Assembly (NCBI GenBank): GCA_051294375.1
Contig: CM119264.1
Span: forward strand, 129,846 to 193,845
Origin: Paraspadella gotoi
Taxonomy: Eukaryota > Chaetognatha
DNA: 64,000 nucleotides
Direction of reading: 5' to 3'
The notes under the pieces are model-generated. The model ran no database searches. It was not told the DNA's origin and saw only the letters and a program-made list of their open reading frames with translations. A program made the position numbers and the translations under genes. Below, piece after piece: positions 44,149 to 56,419 of the stretch (positions are counted from its first letter, which is position 1; each line of letters starts with the position of its first letter).

Positions 44149-44339
44149 TTAAAATTCACATGAAAATTTTACTGGAAAATAAAGATGACGAAGAATTTAA
44201 ATATTTAATGCTTAATGCACCTTCATGATTTATTTATTTAATGTTCGGAAGATTATAGCTTTATTTTTGTGATAAATTTTTCGCGGAATATTCGGTAATT
44301 TAAAAGCGCAAAAACTTGCTATGTACAATATGTGTAAAA

Positions 44340-44471
44340 GCGCTAAATTGGTTATACGCAACTTGTTTAAGCCCCTCACGCTTCCACAGGGTAGTTACCA
44401 TTGGAGATCGATCCTGATACCTGATGGTCATGAGCTGATGCATTAATCAATGAGCCAATGGATCACGACTG
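44340..44471 (-). mobile_element. tRNA-derived SINE-like element, short form (copy 1)
   Basis: On the minus strand: CAGTCGTGATCCATTGGCTC, TCATGACCATCAGGTATCAG, the B-box-like AGGATCGATCTCC, then a shorter body and the tail AATTTAGCG. It lacks the GCCTGGTTCC body of the longer copies. Confidence 0.6.
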
Positions 44472-44519
44472 AAGATATCATGATTATAGGCATTGTGAAC
44501 TTAATAGCAATGCCCGACT

Positions 44520-45060
44520 AACAAATATAAGGGTTAGGGTTATGGATTGATTATCAGGAATTCGTAGAGTATTAATTTTTAGGATTAACGTCAGAGATTA
44601 ATTAGGCTAAAAGATTATTTTGAGGCTTTGCTTAATAGATTTGCTTAATAGATTTGGTTATGAATTAGGGCTAATTAAAGATAAGCGATGTTACTCTTTC
44701 ATGAAATAATTCTCCCATTGCCTCCATTAGATCAAACAATCCACTCCACTGATCACTCCACTAACCCCTTATAAACTCCTTCAACCCTCTCTTGATCAAG
44801 TGGAACGTAAACTAAAAAAATAAAAACCTCAGCTGTTGTTTATGTTTCTCAATAAAAAAACCTCGAGTTTTTTTTTCAAAACGCGAAGTAAAAAAAAGGA
44901 GTTTTTACGATGGCACCATAATTCTTTGCACCATAGAATAAAGAAAAAAGAAACTTTTTTTTCTTTTCTGAGAAATAAAAAGAACAAGGTAGGTTATATA
45001 TGATTGTTGCGCCTAATGACTTTTATTTATTTGTATACGCATTACGACATAAAATTATTA
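44520..45060. other. AT-rich, no recognisable gene
   Basis: Short GGGTTAGGGTTATGG string at 44528 and scattered A/T tracts only. Confidence 0.45.
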
Positions 45061-45061
45061 T

Positions 45062-45112
45062 TTCATTTAATAAATAAGCTATATTGTCCCCTGTTTCCTG
45101 TTTATATCATAG
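45062..45112 (+). repeat. Dispersed short repeat S, copy 5 (truncated)
   Basis: TTCATTTAATAAATAAGCTA and TTGTCCCCTG are present, but the GGTGGTTTAAGGCC part is lost. Confidence 0.55.
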
Positions 45113-45599
45113 TCTTTTTTTTTTCGAAAAACCAAACAAACTATTTACAAAATGAATTGAATATCTCATAAAAATTTAATTACATTAAATTTTTGGTCAT
45201 TTAATTATATTTTAGTGATTCATGTGGACTGGAATCATATATGAAAAGGATGTGTATTAAATATCTCACTATACTTCAACCTTTTTTTCTAAAATTTTAT
45301 TTAAAATGCATTATATATTATCTAAATTATAAATGACTTTAAAACGTTTAATTAAGGCAGACAAAGACAAATTGAGGGACACGAACCGACCAAAAAACTC
45401 TGCGAGCAGAGATCTTCGCCGGCGCAAGTTGAAAGATAATTCCCGGCGTGAAAATGACGCGAGGTTCGTAAAGTCAACTTGTGAAGTGAAAGAGAGGAAA
45501 TATATCGGCAAAAGACCGGAATTAATAGACGACCGAGAAAATAGCGCCGAATAAAAAATAAATGGAAAGATAGTAGTTCGTTCCTCAGACAAAAAATAT

Positions 45600-45760
45600 A
45601 AAAATCAAAATGACAGACCCGCACTGTCATTGTGCTGCTAATAAGGACACGCAATGGTCAATAACTGCTGCTAATAAAGAACCCCACACTGTCAAACTGC
45701 TGCTAAATAAAAAAAACCGCTCTGTCAAACTGCAGCAAAGAGGACCCGTACTGTTCAATT
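45600..45760. repeat. Minisatellite, CACTGTCAAACTGCTGCTAA unit
   Basis: Five units of about 35 bp with AATAAGGACCCG linkers. The second copy is at 55760-55900. A degraded repeat R lies just before it (45390-45430). Confidence 0.8.
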
Positions 45761-45878
45761 GAAATTATTAATATAAATATCAATACTTGGAAGATGTTGA
45801 AGCACAAAAATATAAATTACTGAATCAAAGACGGGAAAGCGGGAGTCATGTTTGGAGAACCAGCCATGAGGCCATGAA

Positions 45879-45924
45879 GAGAGAGAGAGAGAGAGAGAGA
45901 GACGAGATAGAGAGAGAGAGAGAG

Positions 45925-45953
<29 letters not shown>
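45879..45953. repeat. GA dinucleotide array
   Basis: GA-rich run with a few interruptions. The second copy is at 56013-56092. Confidence 0.95.
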
Positions 45954-45955
<2 letters not shown>

Positions 45956-46299
45956 TTCTATCCTTAAAGACAAATGAGTCAGTCTTAATTTGGGATTTCA
46001 CGAATTCAATTTGGGTAGTTTGAAGCCATTTACAGCTCAATACTCAATGTAAATTAATGTAAATTAATGTAAATTATGTAGAATTAAACTAATAGACTGC
46101 GCCAAGTGTAAAAACATTTAAGACTGAAAGAGTCAAAGAGAGATAGATATCTCTTGCGGTCTTTCTTGACTATTTTCTTCAGTTTCTTCCCACCAATGTT
46201 TCCTTTACACTTTTTAATGTTTTTTCTCGCCCTCAATTTTTCCCCTTCAGCGAAAAAAGTAATTTTTTGCGAAAAAAAATATTGCCGTAACTTCTATCC

Positions 46300-46600
46300 T
46301 CATGCTTTTTCGGTCCCATTTGCCTTTTTTGTCTTCATTGCTTTTTTCCCTACAATTGCTTTTCTGACTTCATTGCTTTCTTCCTCTCATGCTTTTTCTG
46401 TCTTCAATTTGCTTTTTCTGCCCTCATGCTTTTCTGTCTTCATCGCTTTTTCTGTCCCAATTGCTTTTCTGTCTTCATATGTTTTTCTGCCTTCATTGCC
46501 TTCTGACTTCATTGCTTTTTCTCTCTCTCAATTGCTTTTCTGTCTTCATTGGCTTGTCTCTGGGTCCTCAATTGCTTTTCTGTCTTTCATTTACTTTTTC
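46300..46600. repeat. Minisatellite, TTTTCTGTCTTCATTGC unit, copy 1
   Basis: About nine degraded units of roughly 34 bp; the cleaner copy lies at 56420-56760. The boundary between the two 10-kb units falls at the end of this array, where it meets the remains of the TTTTC tract. Confidence 0.85.
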
Positions 46601-47339
46601 ATCTCTCTCTTTTTTTTTTTTTCTTCTTTTTCTTTTCTTTTTCTTTTTCTTTTTCGTCCCCCAAAATCGAAAAAGCGTTTCTACAGATTTTCGATTTGTT
46701 TTGCTCATGTTTCATTAAATATTCGTTTGTTTTTATTCTTGTTTTTATACTTTACTTTTAATTTTTGAATAAGTTATTTCTGTTTAACATATTTTACCGT
46801 TTACTCTTTCTTTTTTCCACCTTTGCTTTTTTTCAGATTTGTTTTGCTCTTTCATCCCTTTGATATTTCCTTCTCCTTTTTCTTATTACGCATTTCTGCT
46901 CTGACCAATTGCTTCATTCCTCATTACCCAAAGCAATTACGTTTCAAAACCCCGTTATTCTTTAATCTTTGCTTTTTTTTCTTTACCGCTTTTGAAATCA
47001 TTGCTTTATGATTGCTTTCATGTTTCATACCTTTTATCTTTGTTAGCTTTGGTAATTGAGCTTAATGAAAAAAACAAATTACTGTCTTCTTAACTATTCT
47101 TTTCCTTCTTGTTATATTCTTACAGTTTAATTTATAAATAAATAGCGATTCCATTACTGTTTCCATTTCTGTTTCCATTACTGTTTCTATTACTGTTTCT
47201 ATTACTGTTTCCGTTACTTTTTCCATTATTTCTTCCATTATCGTTTTCTCGGTTCAGCAAATCCACTTCTCATAGAAAAATCAATTTACTTGGTTAATCG
47301 TCCCTTTTGTTGCTCCACTTTGCGTCATTTCGCCATTTG

Positions 47340-48058
47340 GGACGACATCATTTTACAAGTCAGCGCTACATAATTTTGTCAGTTGGTGCTACATCAGCTT
47401 GCCCGTCGGCGCAACATCATTTTGCCAGTAGGTGCTACATCATTTTGCCAGTTGGTACTGCATCATTTTTTCAGTCGGCGCTACATCATTTTGCCCGTCA
47501 AAAATACATCATTTTACCAACCGGTGCTACATTATTTTGCCATTCGGTTCTAAGTCATTTTGACAGTTTATGCTACATAATTTTGCCTGTCTACCTTTAT
47601 CATTTTGCCAGTTTTTGTGACCTGGGAAGATGGGTATCTAGCTAAAGGTAGGTACTAACTAGTCTCTCATCAGGGAAAAGAGGTAAGTAGGGTAAGTATG
47701 TAATGGTAATAGGGAAAACAGATATAACAAAGGGTATCAAGGGTCCATAAAAGGGAGAGAAGGGAGAGGGAAGGTTTGCAGACCCCGAGACCGAGAGGAA
47801 GAAGTTGAGAGAGTGAGTCCGATCTCCAAGACTTTATCCGTGACTCGGGGATGAAGAGGAGGGGACGGCGGAGGGAGAGGAGGGCGTTGAGAGGGGGAAG
47901 AGAAGGCCCGGGGGAGAGAGGTTCTGGCGGTTAGGGTGAGCCTCTATCTTGGTGACATCATTTTTCATTCACGCTCATCATTTTTGCCAGTCAGCGCTAC
48001 AATCATTTTGCCAGTCAGCGCTACATCATTTTGCAAGTTTGTTGCTACATGATTTTGC
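47340..48058. repeat. CATCATTTTGCCAG minisatellite, copy 2
   Basis: As at 37255-37965, including the 330-bp interrupting segment (47625-47950). Confidence 0.85.
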
Positions 48059-48139
48059 CGAGACTCAATTTCGTAGCTTCGCTTGACATCTATGATGAAA
48101 GATCACGAAAAAAAACCATAGCTTCGCTTGGATTCACTC

Positions 48140-48150
48140 GCTCTCTCTCC

Positions 48151-48219
<69 letters not shown>

Positions 48220-48335
48220 GCACGCAATCCATGAACCGTCTTTCTCCCTTTTCATTAATTCTCTCCCGATATCACATCATTTTCGGGTGTTTGGTTTTGG
48301 AACAATATTCCGACTCATATTGGACTCATATCTAT

Positions 48336-48419
<84 letters not shown>

Positions 48420-48436
48420 GCTTCTCTCTCTCTCTT
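48140..48436. repeat. Two CT arrays, copy 2
   Basis: CT at 48140-48215 and 48337-48435 with the same spacer as in copy 1. Confidence 0.95.
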
Positions 48437-49059
48437 GCGGTCCTGAGAGTCGTCGATCCACGAACGATTAAACGCGGGGAATACTGTACACGGTGTTTGG
48501 GGGGAAAGAAGAATATTTTTAGTTAATTTTTTTGAATGCATTTAGAATAGTATAAAATCTAAAGAACAACAAAAGCATTAATTAAAACATTTTTGAGAAA
48601 ATATATTTTAAATTATAATAAAAGAATTAACATTGATAACAATCTTAATTCCACAGTTATTTGAAGTCAATTTTAATTTAGCTGGATTTTTTTATCAATG
48701 AAAAAGTTATTTTGATAAATTCTAATTTATGAAAAAAAAATTCCTTCTATCAGTAAGTCAGTGAGTAACATCTTATAAAATATTAATATTAAACTAAACT
48801 AAATAGTTTCCTTTCCAAAGCAATAACCCTGTACCCTTTTTTACCCCGAGTCTTTAAAGGATGGGAAATTAACTGAGTTTTTCTCTTGGATCGATTCGTC
48901 CAATAACTCAAAAAAAAAAGAAAAAAAAAGAAAGAGCAGTCGTATTCCCGGCGGCCGCACGCAATTTTAACTTACCCATTGTTTCGCTTTACTCGTCCTT
49001 ACTTTTCCTTACTTTTATTTAACTCCTTTCGTCTTAATATACGAGATTCAGTTTTGCTT

Positions 49060-49660
49060 CTACTTGTCATATTTCCCTTTTTTTCACCTCATTACACACC
49101 ATAACCTTCTCATTTTAACGCCCTATTTTTCAACTTCATACCTCCCCTTAAATTATAACTTCATACCTTCCCTCATTCATTCTCTTTTAACTTGATACAG
49201 TCCCTTGTTTTTAAACTTCTTACCTCTCCTTACCCTTAAGCTTTTAACTTCATACCTTCCCACATCTCTTCTCCTTCAACTTCATACTTTCCTCCTCTTT
49301 TATCTCGATACCTTCCCCTCTCCTTTCTCCTTCATTCCTTTCTCTACTCCATTCACTTTTAACTTCATACCTTCCCCTGCTCCTTCTAATTATACTTTAT
49401 ATCTTCCCCTGCTCCTTCTAATTATACTTCATACCTTCCCCTGCTCCTTCTAATTCTACTTCATACCTTCCACTGCTCCTTTTAATTCTTCCTCATACCT
49501 TCCCCTGTTCCTTCTAATACTACCTAACTTCCTTCTTCTCCCACTTCATACCTTCTTTCATTCCTCACCTTTTAACTCACCCTTCGGTCATTAACTCATT
49601 TCCTCACTTCCTTTCCCTCCTTTTTTATTTTCGAAAAAATTTTATTGTCGCGATTCTTTA
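49060..49660. repeat. CTTCATACCTTCCCCTGCTC minisatellite, copy 2
   Basis: Counterpart of 38965-39560 with scattered one-base indels. Confidence 0.85.
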
Positions 49661-49674
49661 TTTCCATTTTTTTA

Positions 49675-49870
49675 GTTGCGCCGCGAGTACTCGCGGAGCA
49701 ACTCTGCGAGACACTTGGGGGTCGGTCGGTCAGTCGGTTGGTCGGTCAGTCTGTGTATCTGTCTGCCTTCAGCGCGAGAAGGGGGATCTGATAGCTTCCC
49801 GAAGTCCCGTGATTGAGTTGCCTCCTCATTTGGATGGAATTGCTTGACTTTGTCCCCTGATCTCTTTTTT
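49675..49870 (-). mobile_element. Repeat R with complete 28-bp GCG palindrome
   Basis: 49675-49702 reads GTTGCGCCGCGAGT then ACTCGCGGAGCAAC, complementary at all but one pair of positions. GGTCGGTCGGTCAG and GATAGCTTCCCGAAGTCCCG follow. It is the best-preserved copy of the family. Confidence 0.65.
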
Positions 49871-50290
49871 TCTATTTTCCCTTTTTGTTTGTATTTATCG
49901 TTAACATATGAACCTTTTGACACCATTCCAGTAATTATTTGTTTTCTATGTTTTCTTTCCAAAAAAAAAAAACTCAGGTAATAATTTATCAATTTAGTTC
50001 ATATTTGGTTTGAAAGTGAGTTAAAATAATTTGATTGGCATATGTGTATTGTATTAAAAAAATATGAGTAACTGGTAGCGCTATATTTTGTTTTTAAAGA
50101 TATCATATAAATCATATAAAAAAAATAAAAGATTGAATCCCAATGCAGTATGTTTCATAGTAATAGTAGTCACATAATCACACTGAAAGTCAGTCACTGC
50201 CGCGCAACACATCGGAATCACCGTTCTTGTTTTTTTAAAATTCCTATTTAATATTTATCTCTTTAATTTGCTTTTTTCAATTTTCTTTAA

Positions 50291-50292
<2 letters not shown>

Positions 50293-50358
<66 letters not shown>
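50293..50358. repeat. CT dinucleotide array, copy 2
   Basis: Pure CT run of about 66 bp, counterpart of 40195-40271. Confidence 0.97.
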
Positions 50359-50359
<1 letters not shown>

Positions 50360-50640
50360 AGGTGAACGAATGAATAATTCATATAAAATATTAACACGAA
50401 AACATTAAAACCTTTCGAGTTGAGGTTAGAAATGGCTAACGGTCTCTCGCTATCGGTTCTCGACTGGAAAAAGTTTAAGATTTACGCGAAGTTTAATATC
50501 CTTTTTTAGTCACATGACCACGTAGACCTACGGTCACCAGATCACTCAGTAAATGAGGCATAATTCTTATAATGTTGTTTTAGTTGAAACTTTTAACATC
50601 ATATTTCATATCATATTTAAATATCACTGCTTTTTTATAA

Positions 50641-50693
50641 GCACAGGACTCTTAATCCTGGGGTCATGGGTTCGAGCCCCACATTGGGCGCCA
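50641..50693 (+). pseudogene. tRNA-Lys(CTT)-like 3' half
   Basis: The 53 bases match the 3' two-thirds of a eukaryotic tRNA-Lys. They hold the anticodon stem-loop CAGGACTCTTAATCCTG (perfect 5-bp stem, anticodon CTT), a T arm with GGGTTCGAGCCCC, and the acceptor strand ATTGGGCGCCA with CA end. The D arm and 5' acceptor strand are absent, so no functional tRNA can form. The last 18 bases, read on the minus strand, are almost exactly a retroviral-type lysine primer-binding site (TGGCGCCCAATGTGGGGC). Confidence 0.75.
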
Positions 50694-50694
50694 C

Positions 50695-50869
50695 TGAAGA
50701 AGAAGACGTATATCGCAACGGTAATGTTTATTGAGGAAAAGTCCCTAGCCGGAATAATGTTAGAAAAGACTGGAAGTTAGTAGAACTCGAGGCTCGCAGA
50801 GACTGGACTAAAAAGGGACGGATCATCGGGAGAGGGAGGGGAAGAGGAGGATGAGGATCGAGGATGACA
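50695..50869 (-). mobile_element. Possible short LTR preceding a tRNA-Lys primer site
   Basis: Read on the minus strand, a segment starting TGTCATCCTCG contains AATAAA (50728-50733) and ends ACGTCTTCTTCTTCA, then one base G, then the lysine primer-site sequence. LTR, short spacer and primer site is the normal 5' order of an LTR retroelement. The bounds TG...CA are chosen by eye. No second LTR, gag or pol is visible nearby, and the match to the tRNA extends far past the usual 18 bases. Confidence 0.35.
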
Positions 50870-51085
50870 TTAAAAAACTTCAGAGAGAAATATTTTACTA
50901 AGGTAACAATAAATATATTTTGAATATATTTTTTTTAAAAATTAAAATAACGTGAAATAAAGTATTTGATTTGATAAATTTGTTTTATCTTCAGTATTAT
51001 TTATTTAGTTATTTACTTATTATGTGGGTACATTTGTACATCGTATACATTCAGATAAGGGGTGAATTTCTTCTGCCCCACTCGC

Positions 51086-51089
<4 letters not shown>

Positions 51090-51145
<56 letters not shown>
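51090..51145. repeat. TA dinucleotide run, copy 2
   Basis: About 28 TA units, twice the length in copy 1. Confidence 0.96.
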
Positions 51146-51147
<2 letters not shown>

Positions 51148-51727
51148 GATTTTCGATGGGATTTAATTGAGAGCTTTCGGGAAAAACATATTATTTAGAC
51201 AAAATTAAATAATTTTATAAATTTAATTGTATCGAGACGTCTTTTTAAATTTTATAGAGAAAACAAAGTTAATTTTGTTTCGGCTCTATTTTCCGATATT
51301 GCACTGGAGATCATGATTATTAATAGTAAGAAAGAAAATGAAATCGCCGACCGAAATCTTTAAAAATTTCAATGACTAAGAAATTATTTTCTTTTCTTTG
51401 TTCAAACGCCGGTCACAAAAACTTTAATTAATTTGGAAATCTGTTTAGAATTGTTTTGTTGAAAGATGTAAACCAAAGTTGTTTTCTCTCTTTCTCTCGC
51501 CTTATAAAAATGAACTCCGCTTTGTACAATTAGCCAATTCGATTCCATTTGCTTGTTTTATCTTTTAATTATAATATTTAAATATTGTTTTAATTAATTT
51601 TAATTAATGATTACCTTAACTTTGACGAGTCGATTCTGTCCACGATGACGACGGCGATGAAAAGACGATGGATCGAGGAGAGCAGAAGTTGCCAGAGACA
51701 GAGTCGTGGAGATTGTGTCTTTGCCAC

Positions 51728-51831
<104 letters not shown>

Positions 51832-51934
51832 GGAGTGAGAGGGTTGGGAAGAAAGGGAGGAGAAAGTGTAAAAAAAGAGATTGAGGAAGAGCGACAGAAA
51901 AAAAGAAAGATAGACAGACAAAAACGATACTATA

Positions 51935-52115
51935 CAGGGAGGTCCAGCTCTAATGGGAATAACTTCAAGTGCTTAAAGCACAAAAACGGTTTATGATAGA
52001 AGAAACAAACGATTATATTTGGAAACGAGGCTAAATTTTCTAATTTTCATAGGATTATTTTTTTTTTACCCATCCGATTATTTAAACTTAGTCCTCAAAG
52101 AACTGGACCTCCCTG
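51935..52115. mobile_element. MITE with 14-bp terminal inverted repeats, TA target (copy 2)
   Basis: 181 bp with CAGGGAGGTCCAG and CTGGACCTCCCTG ends, flanked by TA at 51933-51934 and 52116-52117. It is the duplicate of 41763-41941, differing by small indels. Confidence 0.85.
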
Positions 52116-52274
52116 TAGATTATTCAATCTTTTCTTAATTATTCTTTTTTTAATTACTTACCTAAGAAACATAATAGAATTTCCTGTTACGTTCACCACT
52201 CGTAAAAAGCCTTCTTCTCTATAAATGATTTTCCACGTCAAATCTGAAAAGGAAAAGTTATTCCGTTTCAATTT

Positions 52275-52302
52275 CTCTCTTCTCTCTCTCTCTCTTTTCT
52301 TC

Positions 52303-52344
<42 letters not shown>

Positions 52345-52495
52345 TTGTTTGTTTTTGGTGTCTATGCAGTCGTCTCTCTCTCCTGTCTCCATCTCTTTTT
52401 CTTCCTCCTCCCCTCTCTCTATCTCGCTCTCTCTCCCCCTGCTCCTTCTCTCCCTCTCACCCTCTCTCTCTCCCTCTCTCTCTCCATCTTGTTTG
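52275..52495. repeat. CT-rich arrays, copy 2
   Basis: Counterpart of 42096-42325. Confidence 0.9.
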
Positions 52496-52844
52496 TTTTG
52501 GCGTCTTTCCTGTCATATGGCATAATTGAGTGGCGGTCGGATTGAGATTTATGGGTTATGATGCGCAGGGGGAGGCGAAGGATAGAAGGGAGTAAGTCGT
52601 CAGTGTGTTGATGGTCAAGAGTTATGACCTTTCAAGGTTGTTGGTCAGAAAATATAAAGTAGTTTTGAAATCAATGCCGAGTTTAATAGCAATATATTAT
52701 ACGTTACTCTGGCAAGTTTTAGCCAAATAAAAAACGTTAGACCTTTCTTGGAATAATAAAATATATATTTTTTTTGAAAGATAATAAATCAAATTTAAAT
52801 ATCGGATTGTATTTTGAGCAATATTTTTCAAAAACGCCATATAC

Positions 52845-53620
52845 TTAACCTCAATAATTAACCTAATCTCTAACCTAATCCCTAACCTAATCTCTAACCT
52901 AATCCCTAACCTAATCCCTAACCGAATATCTAACCTAATCCCTAGCCTTATCCCTAACCCTAATCTCTAACCTAATCCCTAACCTAATCCATAACCTAAT
53001 ATTTAACCGAATCTCTAACCTAATCTCTAACCTAATCCCTAATCCTAATCCCTAACCTAATCTCTAACCTAATCCCTAACCTAATCCCTAACCGAATATC
53101 TAACCTAATCCCTAGCCTTATCCCTAACCCTAATCTCTAACCTTAATCCATAACCTAATATTTAACCGAATCTCTAACCTAATTTCTAACCCTAATTTCT
53201 AACCTCAGAAGGTACGAGTCGCTCTAGTTAGTTTTTTACAATGATATACAATATTAAGACTAAACATCCAAACAGCTGTTACAGACGGACCCAAACTGTT
53301 TCTTCAAAAAACGATTCTGCTCTTTTTTATGAGAGTGTCCGATTTCTGTTCGTTTATCCTAGAATTTGATTTTAAATACTTAACATAAATATGATTTAAA
53401 ACTTATAAACCATTATTTAATTCTTAACCATAACCCTGAGCTATGACCTCAAATACTATTATTATTTAACTAAATCCTTAATCACTAATTTTAATAATTA
53501 ATCCAATCCCTTGCTTCATCTATCATCTATCATCTACCTTAATCTTTAATACAAACAATTAAATTAATTTCGAAATAAAGATAAAATAGGGCGTTCTGGA
53601 AAAATAAAGCCGACTTTTCC
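52845..53620. repeat. TTAGGG-like composite repeat, copy 2
   Basis: CCTAATCCCTAA tandem at 52860-53205, then the same flanking modules as copy 1, ending AAAATAGGGCGTTCTGG. Confidence 0.85.
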
Positions 53621-53926
53621 CGGGGTAAACAAGAACGTTACTTGCGCCATCTACGAATCAGTTTCGCTCCCTTTTCGCGTTATTCAGATAAAAAAAATAT
53701 GACGTTTTCGACTTTCATGTTGTTGTTGTTGTTGTCGTTGTTTATGATGTATCTGTTTTAGTTTAACCCATTTTAAGAAATATGACATTTATGTACTATA
53801 AAAACTAACTAAAAAAACCGGTTATTTTTCCATACTCTTTTCATAAACCTTTTTTTTGGACAGCCCTGTATTGCGTTTATTGAATATTTTATTGGTTTCG
53901 TAGAATATTTTATTTCTCCCATTTCA

Positions 53927-53928
<2 letters not shown>

Positions 53929-53965
<37 letters not shown>

Positions 53966-54018
53966 TTCTCTCTTTCTCTCTCTCTCTTTCTTTCTTTCTT
54001 TCTCTCTCTCTCTCTCTA
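53929..54018. repeat. CT and TTTC arrays, copy 2
   Basis: Counterpart of 43752-43845. Confidence 0.95.
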
Positions 54019-54264
54019 TTTTTTTCCAGATGCTTTTGTTGTAGTCGAATTCACTGGATAATTTTTCAACAGAAATTTAGAATTTGTTATTCGTTTTTTT
54101 AAGTTATAAAGTTTATTCTTTTAATAATTACTTTCCGCTCTACAATGTGCCATGTCAGATAGAGAGCTTTAGTGAAACGTCTAACGTCTTAAGCTTGCGT
54201 TGATAAAGTCAGTCCCCGCTGCACATTTGATAAAACAGGCAGCCAATGGGCAAGTGGTTAAGAG

Positions 54265-54304
54265 AATTAATTAATTAATTAATTAATTAATTAATTAATT
54301 AATT
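54265..54304. repeat. TTAA tetranucleotide array, copy 2
   Basis: About 10 AATT units, counterpart of 44099-44148. Confidence 0.96.
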
Positions 54305-54494
54305 AAAATTCACATGAAAATTTTACTGGAAAATAAAGATGACGAAGAATTTAAATATTTAATGCTTAATGCACCTTCATGATTTATTTATTTAATGTTC
54401 GGAAGAATATAGCTTTATTTTTGTGATAAATTTTTCGCGGAATATTTCGGTAATTTTAAAAGCGCAAAAACTTGCTATGTACAATATGTGTAAA

Positions 54495-54631
54495 AAGCGC
54501 TAAATTGGTTATACGCAACTTGTTTAAGCCCCTCACGCTTCCCACAGGGTAGTTACCATTGGAGATCGATCCTGATACCTGATGGTCATGAGCTGATGGC
54601 ATTAATCAATGAGCCAATGGATCACGACTGA
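54495..54631 (-). mobile_element. tRNA-derived SINE-like element, short form (copy 2)
   Basis: Duplicate of 44340-44471, with CAGTCGTGATCCATTGGCTC on the minus strand and the B-box-like GGATCGATCTCC. Confidence 0.6.
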
Positions 54632-55222
54632 AGATATCATGATTATAGGCATTGTGAACTTATAGCAATGCCCGACTACAAATATAAGGGTTAGGGTTAT
54701 GGATTGATTATCAGAATTTCGTTGAGTATTAATGTTAGGGATTAACGTCAGAGATTAATTAGGCTAAAAGATTAATTTTGAGGCTTTGCTTAATAGATTT
54801 GCTTAATAGATTTGGTTATGAATTAGGGCTAATTAAAGATAAGCGATGTTACTCTTTCATGAAATAATTCTCCCATTGCTCCACTAGATCAAACAATCCA
54901 CTCCATGATCACTCCACTAACCCCCTTATAACTCCTTCAACCCTCTCTTTTGATCAAGTGGAACGTAAACTAAAAAAATAAAAAAACCTCAGGTTGTTTA
55001 TGTTTCTCATAAAAAACCTCGAGTTTTTGTTATCAAAACCGCGAAGTAAAAAAAAGGAGTTTTTACGATGGCACCATAATTCTTTGCACCATAGAATAAA
55101 GAAAAAAAGAAACTTTTTTTCTTTTTCTGAGAAATAAAAAGAACAAGGTAGGTTTATTATATGATGTTGCAGCCTAATGACCTTTATTTATTTTGTATAC
55201 GCATTACGACATAAAATTATTT

Positions 55223-55268
55223 ATTCATTTAATAAATAAGCTATATTGTCCCTGTTCCTGTTTATCAT
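55223..55268 (+). repeat. Dispersed short repeat S, copy 6 (truncated)
   Basis: Counterpart of 45062-45112 in the second 10-kb unit. Confidence 0.55.
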
Positions 55269-55759
55269 CATAGTCCTTTTTTTTTTCGAAAAACCAACAA
55301 ATATTAACCAAAATGAATTGATATCTCATAAAATTTATCACATTAAATTTTTGGTCATTTAATTATATTTTAGTTGATCATGTGACTGGATCATTATGAA
55401 AAGGATGTGTATTAAATATCTCACTATACTCAACCTTTTTTCTAAAATTTTATTTAAAATGATTAATTATTATCTAAATTATAAAGATTTAAAACGTTTA
55501 ATTAAGGCAGACAAAAGACAAATTGAGGGACCGACCGACCAAAAAACTCTGCGAGAGAGATGCTTCGCGGCGCAAGTGAAAAGAAATTCCCGGCGGTGAA
55601 ATGACGCTGAGGTTCGTAAAAGTCAACTTGTGAAGGTGAATAGAGAGGAAATATATCGGCAAAGACCGGAATTAATAGCGACCGAGAAAAGTAGCGACCG
55701 GAATAAAAATAAATGGAAAGATAGTAGTTCGTTCCTCAGACAAACAATATAAATCAAAA

Positions 55760-55900
55760 TGACGACCCGCACTGTCATTGTGCTGCTAATAAGGACACGC
55801 ATGGTCAAACTGCTGCTAATAAGAACCCACACTGTCAAACTGCTGCTAAATAAAAACCCGCTCTGTCAAACTGCGCTAAAGAGGACCCGTACTGTCAATT
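55760..55900. repeat. CACTGTCAAACTGCTGCTAA minisatellite, copy 2
   Basis: Counterpart of 45600-45760. Confidence 0.8.
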
Positions 55901-56012
55901 GAAATTATTAATATAAATATCAATACTTGGAAGATGTTGAAGCACAAAATATAAATACTGAAATCAAAGCGGGAAAGGGGGTCATGTTTTGGAGAACCAG
56001 ACCATGAGGCCA

Positions 56013-56013
56013 T

Positions 56014-56092
<79 letters not shown>
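56013..56092. repeat. GA dinucleotide array, copy 2
   Basis: Counterpart of 45879-45953. Confidence 0.95.
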
Positions 56093-56093
<1 letters not shown>

Positions 56094-56419
56094 TATCACT
56101 TAAAGACAAATAAGTCAGTCTTAATTTGGGATTCACGATTCAATTTGGGTAGTTGAGCCATTTACAGCTCAATACTAGCTCAATGTAAATTAATGTAAAT
56201 TAATGTAAATTATGTAGATTAACTAATAGATCTGCGCCAATGTAAAAACATTTAAGACTGAAAGAGTCAAAGAGAGATAGTATATCTCTTGGTCTTTCTT
56301 GACTATTTTCTCAGTTTCTTCCTCACCAATGTTTCCTTACCTTTTTATGTTTTCTCGCCCTCATAATTTTTCCCCTTCAGCGAAAAAGTAATTTTTGCGA
56401 AAAAAAATATTGCCGTAAC

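Larger units (their letters stand above)
36535..46600 (+). repeat. About 10.1-kb direct tandem duplication, copy 1
   Basis: Collinear end to end with 46611-56750 at a constant offset near 10.08 kb. Landmarks are CGTCCCCCAAAATCGAAA (36572 / 46655), the CATCATTTTGCC minisatellite, the CT arrays, the tRNA-Lys-like half, the MITE, the TTAGGG-like tract and TGCCGTAACTTCTATCCTC (46283 / 56411). No gene was found in the unit. Differences are nearly all one- or two-base indels plus array length changes, so the copies are either very recent or one locus assembled twice. Confidence 0.9.

Noticed and set aside
45333-45554. 73-codon basic frame (MTLKRLIKADKDKL...)
   Set aside because: The duplicate at 55484-55700 does not keep the frame, and the segment contains a decayed repeat R.
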